The notes beneath the pieces are model-generated. The model was not told where the DNA came from and did not search any database. It was given only the letters and a program-made list of their open reading frames with translations. A stretch of DNA of 64,000 nt from Mytilus californianus (taxonomy: Eukaryota; Mollusca; Bivalvia; Mytilida; Mytilidae), in assembly GCF_021869535.1 (NCBI RefSeq), contig NW_026262701.1, positions 47,743,278 through 47,807,277 on the forward strand, written 5' to 3'. Shown one piece after another: positions 59,301-64,000 of the stretch. Each line of letters starts with the position of its first letter. Position 1 is the stretch's first letter. Both the position numbers and the translations under genes were made by a program.

Positions 59301-62300
59301 AAAAACAATGGCTTTAACGTCACCACTTGAAATCCTTAGTTTAATATCCTCCTTGTAAGCAGCAGTAGATACTTAGGAAATAATTGAAATGTTTAAACAA
59401 AAATACTTATTAGCTTTGATCTATACCTATTGCAGTGGCTTGTCGTTCAGAATCATCAACCAAAGTTTTTACCAACAAACCTAACCATACTTCCAGAACT
59501 TCTGAAGAAAATTGGATATGCCACTCATATTACAGGGAAGTTAGTACTTATCAACATTTTAGTATGTTTTTATTTTACTTATTTTTACAAAATCAAAAAT
59601 TGTTTCAAACCATTCATTAGTAATTTTTCAGGGGTAACCATTTTTCATTAACATGTTCACTTTCCAATACCTGATAAATACTATTTGAAAGATTGACAGT
59701 TTTAAAAGTCTTATTTGAATTCATTATTTTGCTTTAAATATAAATCAAATTACACAACCCATTTAAATCAAGGAAGATTATATACATGATATAGGAAAGT
59801 ATATGCAAAATACTTCATTATTTCAATAATCATAGCAGTTCTAATAATAGTGTATATCTTTTAATGAGGTAACAAATTTGACTCTAGAATACTGAGTTAA
59901 ATTTATAGTAGATCTGATCTATCGACACACGAATTATTGATTTATCGAGATTTCCGGAGCCAAAGATAATGTTTTGTCTTGATTCATACAGAGTTTTGAA
60001 CTGATATTTTTGCAACTTCTCTCAAACATACACGCTTTCATTCCAAATTGCCATCTAAAACTTTTAATAATAAGTATTGAAAAAAGAATGAAATGATTTC
60101 AATACTTAAAAACGTGTTCCCAAAACATTCCCCTTTACCAGATGTGCTCTAGACAAGTAAACTAAGACCATAAAAATCAAGGGGCCTAATTGAAAAACCA
60201 AGTATCGCTAAAGGTTTCACTTGACTAAAAGGAATTACAACCTTAGTTTTATAACATTAATATAAACAGATTTTACGAACTTGAAATACAGAAAAATTTT
60301 ATCATTTATATCATTTCAATATAAAGTACCGACTTATTGTATATCCGGATATTGATAGCCCACGAGTGTGAAACCTAGTGAACCTAGTACTAGTAAGTAT
60401 TGGATGTTTTTTCTAGTTCAAATACGAACGTTGTAGTTGGTTGCAGTGAAGTTATTTAATGAAATGATGTTTAAGGTGAAAAATGTTTGCACTGCAATAC
60501 TCAAATCTAGCTTTTCTTTGGATTTGTATTTATCGAATCTTTTCGTTGTATCAAAAGAAAGGCGAAAGATACCACAGGGACATTCAAACTCATTAGTCGC
60601 ATATAAACTGACAACGCCACGGTAAAAAGAGACAACGCCATGGCAAAAAAAAGACAATAAGACAAAAACAGTATACAAAACACAACATAGAAAACGAAAA
60701 ACCTCATACAACTCACAAACTCTTTTTTAGATGCACTCTTGTTAAGGTAAAAGGAAATCAGTAAATTTTGCAACGGCGTCATTTTGAGATAGCATATGAA
60801 TTCTGACGGCATTCAATATACTTCTCATTTGTATAGAGTGTCATGTTCTACGGCTAAGTGTAATTTTAACCAAGTTTACACTTTTTTGACTGTTAAACTC
60901 CAGGCGCTTTTTTCACAAAAAATCTTACAACAAAAATTGAAACGAGAGTATTCTTTCTCGAAAGATTTTTTGTGAAATTGATCGTTGCCCTGATGTCGTC
61001 ACTTTTCATAGGTATTTACAGAACAAACCAGGTTTATGGACCCATCCTTCATACTTATATGACTGTCATGTTCCTATCTTGATACAGATACTTTTCACGG
61101 ACAGATTGTAGAAACAAATAGTTTTTTTTTAGCATACTTCATATTTGTATGACTGTTACATTTCTGCCTTGATGTCTGTGTTTTTCATTAGAAATGATGG
61201 GAAAAACAGGTTTTTGGTACCATACTTCATACTTTTATGACAATCCATAAAGAATTTCAAACCATCGAAAGAAACAAACAAAACACAAAAAACAAACAAA
61301 ATAAAGAAAACGACCAAAACATTGCTTTTCCAGAGAACAAAAATAAAGTAAAATAACAAAAATACCGAACTCCAAGGAAAATTCAAAATAGAAAGTTCCT
61401 TATCAAATGGCAAAATCAAAAGCTCAAACACATCAAACGAATGGAAAACAACTGTCATATTCCTGATTTGGTACAGGCATTTCCTTTGTAGAAAATGGTT
61501 GATTAAGAACCAATCCCTAACCCTATGAGAAATAAGGCTAAATTTCACATCTAGTAAACACAAAAACACACAAAAGGAACATGCATAAAGCAAATAACAG
61601 GCCATTTTCATCAAATCATGTATGTAGTTTTATTGGTAGAATACAGCATTATGAAAGCTGGCAATTATTTTGTTATAGATGGCATCTTGGACGCTGCAGT
61701 GAAAATATAATACCGACAAATCGAGGGTATGATTCTTTTCTTGGTGTGTTAAAAGGAGTTGCTGATTATTACTCAAGATTAGTTGGTAAATTAATTCAAT
61801 ATTCTTAGAATTAAAACGACTTGTTAATTAAATAAATTAAATTAATTATAAGGTATTTAACACTTAAAAGAAAACTATTCTTTCAAAAACTTTTTTCTCG
61901 TATTAGAAAATGTTTTCTTTAAATTTATTTGTGGTAAAAGTTAATTTATCTACAAATATCATTTAATAGTAAAATAAAAACTCCGAAAAATAGAAATTAT
62001 AGAACATATATTTCATCAAAAGGAAGACAAAAAGAAAAAGGAACCTTGTATCATTTAGGATATATATACTCCATGTGCAAGCTCTGTTAAAATGTTGCTA
62101 CATAGAAATGGAATTTTCACAATCAGAAAATTCAATTCTTTTTTAAAAACAGGTTGAAAGGATGCACATGATTTCAAAATGCAGAAAAAGTCATAACAAT
62201 TCTGAAATGAGAATTAATACAAAGGTTTCTTAAACATTTATATATCGTGCGTTCCAACTGGTTTGCTTTTTCATTCAAGTAAATGTTTTCTATCTATATG

Positions 62301-63676
62301 TTAATAGAGTAGCCAAAAAGTTGAAAATACAACATAAAGACAATAAGACAGATGCCATATAAGTTATTTTAACGTAAAAAAGTGGCGAAAGATACCAAAG
62401 TGATATGCAAACTCATAAGTCGAAGATAAACTGACAACGCCACGGCACAAAGAGACAAAAGACGAAAAATAAACACAGACCCTTTATACTTTATTCAACA
62501 CATTACAACATAGAAAGCTAAAGATGAGTAAAAAAAGCTTCTCGTGATTGAAAACTGTATTCATATATCCATAGAGTATGTCACAAACTTAAAGAAAATC
62601 AGGAAAAAATCGAAGATACGTTAATACTATTACTTTCATATTTATAAAACGCCAGATGCCCATCATTTTGTTCAATATTTTTCGTTTATTTTAATTGTTA
62701 TTACCTGTAAATTTTTAGGTGGTGACTACGACTTTTGGAGAAATGATGACATTTATTTTCCACCAAAAGGGTCATATAATACGGTATTACATTAGTCGAA
62801 AAAAATATGATTTCCAATTTATTATGATCTTAAGAAATAAGTAATATCAATTGAAAAGGTGGACATGCTGAAAATGTCAGTGAAAATATTCAGAATATTA
62901 ATGCATCATATAAAAAAGATAAGGAATATATATCAACAATGCATCAACCCGGGAAAATAATATGAAAAGCATGTAGTTGTCATCATTAGGTATTCTATGA
63001 AATATAAGGGTATATACCAACCATATGCTATAGTGTTTATTCACTTTTCATGATTTGTATACCATAATTCTCAATAGTACTAATATAAAAGGTTGTATCA
63101 AAGTAATTCATGACGTATTTTTATACAAAGTATATATTTTGTCATTCTTGTGAACCAAGGATGTACGTAACAAGGGGAGCAACTTTTGCAGAAAACAGAA
63201 TATACTATAGTAGTTCAATGTATTAAAATATAAAACCAATACCGTGTCTTGACCTGCGTCGCAGCATGCAATTGCTTGAGGTATCATGTATACTAAACCA
63301 TGACTGATAATCCCCTGAAATCATTGAGACCAAAAAAACTTCGTCTTGTACAATGAATGTTGTAAAAGTTCAAACTATTGGCGAACAGGAAATGTTTGTA
63401 CGATAGATGTAAAAAATGCTGACATGTTTCACCCACTCAACATTGTCAAGCTGCAGAGCAAATATATGATCATTCTCTCACATAGAAACAAAGAAAAACT
63501 AACGAAAATTATTTTGTTTTATTCATTAGGATAGACTAATATCACGCTTCAAACATATTTTTAAAATACAGGATTTGTTCACAGACAGAGCTGTTGAAAT
63601 AATAGGAAATAACGACCCAAAGACATCTCCCTTGTTCTTACAAATTTCGTATATGACTCCTCATTTCCCACTTCAG
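46953..63676 (+). CDS. Arylsulfatase B-like gene, copy 2 (3'-partial, damaged)
   Basis: Exons visible: 1b (46953-47323; 1a at 42815), A' 51944-52012, B' 54086-54197, C' 54861-54912, D' 59436-59539, E' 61679-61785, F' 62719-62783, G' 63572-63676, each the same length as its partner in copy 1. Introns are GT-AG except before B'. The formylglycine Cys in [17 protein letters not shown] and the His of PHFPLQ are kept. Defects: SNDQ replaces SDDQ in exon A', the acceptor of B' reads ctg rather than cag, and both first exons have lesions. Other upstream AGs would put B' out of phase. It is either a pseudogene in early decay or a gene with altered splicing; exons H' to N' would lie beyond 64000. Confidence 0.75.
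48153..48856. mobile_element. 704-bp MITE-like insertion with TTAA target
   Basis: Ends agaggcact ... agtgcccct are inverted repeats. TTGA precedes (48149-48152) and TTAA follows (48857-48860). The paralogous site at 139-146 (catgttaagtacatg) has a single TTAA and no insert. There is no ORF. A perfect 28-bp palindrome lies at 48668-48695. TTAA targeting is known for piggyBac-type transposases, so a non-autonomous relative is possible, but the short termini do not prove it. Confidence 0.85.
49448..50640 (+). mobile_element. Possible hAT-like non-autonomous element
   Basis: Begins cagggatgggcacgattact and then repeats taatcgatta and atcgatt several times, a style known from hAT element ends. 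The matching intron of copy 1 lacks the segment between about 49400 and 50650. No matching opposite terminus was found. It contains a direct duplicate (49676-49756) of adjoining intron sequence at 49058-49138. Confidence 0.5.
50665..51345 (+). pseudogene. Decayed RT-2 relic (paralog of 1005-1560)
   Basis: ttccgctatatatatgacat, aacatttcagcagcacccga and ttggttgaccgttatattat follow the RT-2 order. Shared with copy 1 at the same relative place. Confidence 0.65.
51944..52012 (+). CDS. Copy 2 exon A' with SNDQ
   Basis: The acceptor is gttgttttag and the donor T|gtatgt. It reads (D)[20 protein letters not shown], then DQ. GAT to AAT changes the first metal-binding Asp to Asn, and the last base is T in place of G, so the split codon would become Cys (TGT) rather than Gly. 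Confidence 0.8.
52013..54085 (+). other. Intron A'-B' with three retroelement relics
   Basis: RT-2 relic on the + strand at about 52560-53035 (ends gtggtatctttagtctctct). RT-3 3' UTR on the minus strand at 53270-53650 (gtatgagtgccaatgagaca ... aacctgaaccagtggtataa). Repeat A fragment at 53885-53990, shared with copy 1. Confidence 0.7.
54086..54197 (+). CDS. Copy 2 exon B', acceptor lost
   Basis: Reads [20 protein letters not shown] then [16 protein letters not shown](P), the same protein as exon B, and the donor CC|gtaagt is kept. The bases before it are gtattctg where copy 1 has gtatgcag, so the AG is gone. The nearest upstream AGs (gtacag at 54073-54078, gacacag at 54060-54066) would extend the exon in a phase that does not fit exon A'. 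Confidence 0.8.
54861..54912 (+). CDS. Copy 2 exon C'
   Basis: 52 bp, acceptor aatttttcag, donor CAG|gtaatc; reads (P)[17 protein letters not shown], one substitution from copy 1 (R to K). Confidence 0.9.
54913..56635 (+). other. Intron C'-D', first part
   Basis: AT-rich intron with the 55192 minisatellite. 56345-56470 aligns with 13140-13240 in copy 1. No gene. Confidence 0.6.
55192..55372. repeat. Short minisatellite, five ~35-bp units
   Basis: Five units of agacatatcatatcggtcaa ccagttagtgatgac type; the last two are identical and the first three vary in length (31-40 bp). Confidence 0.9.
56640..57560 (-). mobile_element. Two RT-2 truncated copies, head to tail
   Basis: 56640-57015 and about 57018-57560 are both minus-strand RT-2 3' ends. 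The first stops within the last RT codons (ggtcaaccaactcgtgatga cgtccgtaaac) exactly where the 3' tip of the second begins (gaggcgaaagataccag). The second extends further into the RT (to ctgctagaatgttac). Tandem partial copies are known for Penelope-like elements. Confidence 0.78.
57565..59345 (-). mobile_element. RT-3 retroelement, minus strand, truncated and broken
   Basis: Minus-strand RT C-terminus at 58668-58934: FHRYKDLISKFGCTCKKLIK, then ILHPKFYGNIVLKA and NIDFVISKLKHN. Degraded upstream RT continues to about 59345 (the YIDDV region lies near 59140-59160). Downstream of the stop its 3' UTR reads through the block known elsewhere as a dispersed repeat (gctagttaaaagcc at about 58430; agaagatgtggtatgagtgc at 57570). 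This copy ties that repeat to an RT gene. Confidence 0.72.
59436..59539 (+). CDS. Copy 2 exon D'
   Basis: The acceptor is cctattgcag and the donor AA|gttagt. WLVVQNHQPKFLPTNLTILP then [15 protein letters not shown]. About 12 of 104 bases differ from copy 1. Confidence 0.9.
60553..60715 (-). pseudogene. RT-2 3'-tip insertion
   Basis: aaaggcgaaagataccacag through gtatacaaaacacaacatag interrupts sequence that is continuous in copy 1 (about 16190-16220). Insertion after the duplication. Confidence 0.68.
60970..61240. repeat. Three tandem ~97-bp units, copy 2
   Basis: Paralog of 17635-17935, with the same order of tacttcatac and cttttcacggac blocks. Confidence 0.65.
61345..61510 (-). mobile_element. 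Solo RT-4 3'-UTR insertion with empty site
   Basis: Minus-strand RT-4 3' end (aataccgaactccaaggaaa ... cctgatttggtacaggcatt). Copy 1 reads straight through at about 17976-17990 (gagaacaaaaaccaatcccg), so about 165 bp was inserted after the duplication with no RT sequence attached. Confidence 0.78.
61679..61785 (+). CDS. Copy 2 exon E'
   Basis: The acceptor is ttgttatag and the donor G|gtaaat. (K)WHLGRCSENIIPTNRGYDSF then LGVLKGVADYYSRLV(G). Compared with copy 1, three adjacent codons changed together (ATS to GVA). Confidence 0.9.
62060..62525 (-). pseudogene. RT-2 scraps in intron E'-F'
   Basis: 62060-62110 (actccatgtgcaagctctgt) and 62382-62525 (gtggcgaaagataccaaag ... cattacaacatagaaag) are minus-strand RT-2 pieces. 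The second is shared with 18728-18850. Confidence 0.55.
62719..62783 (+). CDS. Copy 2 exon F'
   Basis: (G)[20 protein letters not shown] plus T between aatttttag and ACG|gtatta. Two of 65 bases differ from copy 1. Confidence 0.88.
63572..63676 (+). CDS. Copy 2 exon G'
   Basis: 35 codons between aaaatacag and CAG|gtaggt. Identical to exon G except TCT/TCG (silent) and ACG/ATG (T to M in QISYMTPHFPLQ). It is the last exon visible; exon H' would start about 120 bp beyond the window. Confidence 0.92.
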
Positions 63677-64000
63677 GTAGGTGTTAAATTGCTATTTTCC
63701 TTTTAACTCCAAACAGGAAAAACAATTTCTGTTTTAGTTGATTCAAATCACTTATCTAACACATTCATATACATGAGTTAAGTCCTGCGAAGTCACGCAT
63801 GGTTTAAACTGGTACAGGGTTTTCTTATTTACTGTTAAATGTGGTCAATTTTTACAAATATAAACTTATCTAAATTTACTTTTGTTAGTTAAGTGAATCA
63901 TAACCCCAAATATGCTTATATATTGATGCCTTTTCACATTTTTTTTCTATTTTAGTCAAGGTAAGGGACTAAACAGTTTAATATGTCCTTAAATTGAATG

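Noticed and set aside
61156-61614. A 152-residue minus-strand hydrophobic frame
   Set aside because: It is made of AT-rich tandem units plus an inserted RT-4 UTR. The match in copy 1 is interrupted, so it is not a conserved gene.

Overview
The window is AT-rich, intron-rich animal DNA dense in retroelement relics. Protein similarity of the genes and the types of dispersed repeat point to a bivalve mollusc, most likely a mussel of the Mytilus kind. This is an inference from memory of repeat families, not a database result.

The core is a tandem pair of arylsulfatase B-like genes, both on the + strand. Copy 1 runs from before the window to a stop codon at 32039. Fourteen coding exons (called A to N) can be joined with GT-AG introns and matching phases to give 461 residues, with every sulfatase catalytic residue present. 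Copy 2 starts at 42815 or 46953 and runs off the right edge; exons A' to G' are visible. Copy 2 carries lesions: Asn replaces the first metal-binding Asp, the acceptor before exon B' has lost its AG, and its first exon exists as two tandem versions, each with a different defect. That first exon encodes a cytoplasmic tail and one transmembrane helix and ends in exactly the phase needed to splice to the sulfatase domain. The ancestral gene therefore probably made a type II membrane-anchored sulfatase rather than a signal-peptide lysosomal one.

Layout: 1-2070 is intron 1 of copy 1. 2071-32039 holds copy 1, with introns full of 5'-truncated reverse-transcriptase elements, a 3.6 kb minisatellite (about 8250-11893), a foldback element (14505-15615) and a decayed extra copy of exon J (22306). 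32040-42814 is intergenic: a 96-bp duplication of the C-terminal coding end, retroelement 3' ends, a long imperfect inverted repeat, MITE-like elements and tRNA-derived SINEs. 42815-47323 holds the two first exons of copy 2. 47324-64000 is the rest of copy 2, whose introns are shorter and carry a partly different set of insertions. Comparing the two copies gives several empty sites that define mobile-element boundaries.

At least four lineages of one style of reverse transcriptase (provisionally Penelope-like; called RT-1 to RT-4 here) are present. Several dispersed repeats turn out to be their 3' UTRs. A short motif resembling CTGTCCCAAGTCAGGAG recurs in the 3' UTRs of three lineages, and the minisatellite is roughly 98 tandem copies of a 37-bp unit that contains it. 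The most interesting items are the membrane-anchored sulfatase architecture, the UTR motif and its amplification, and a short dyad conserved by compensatory changes between two dispersed repeat families.
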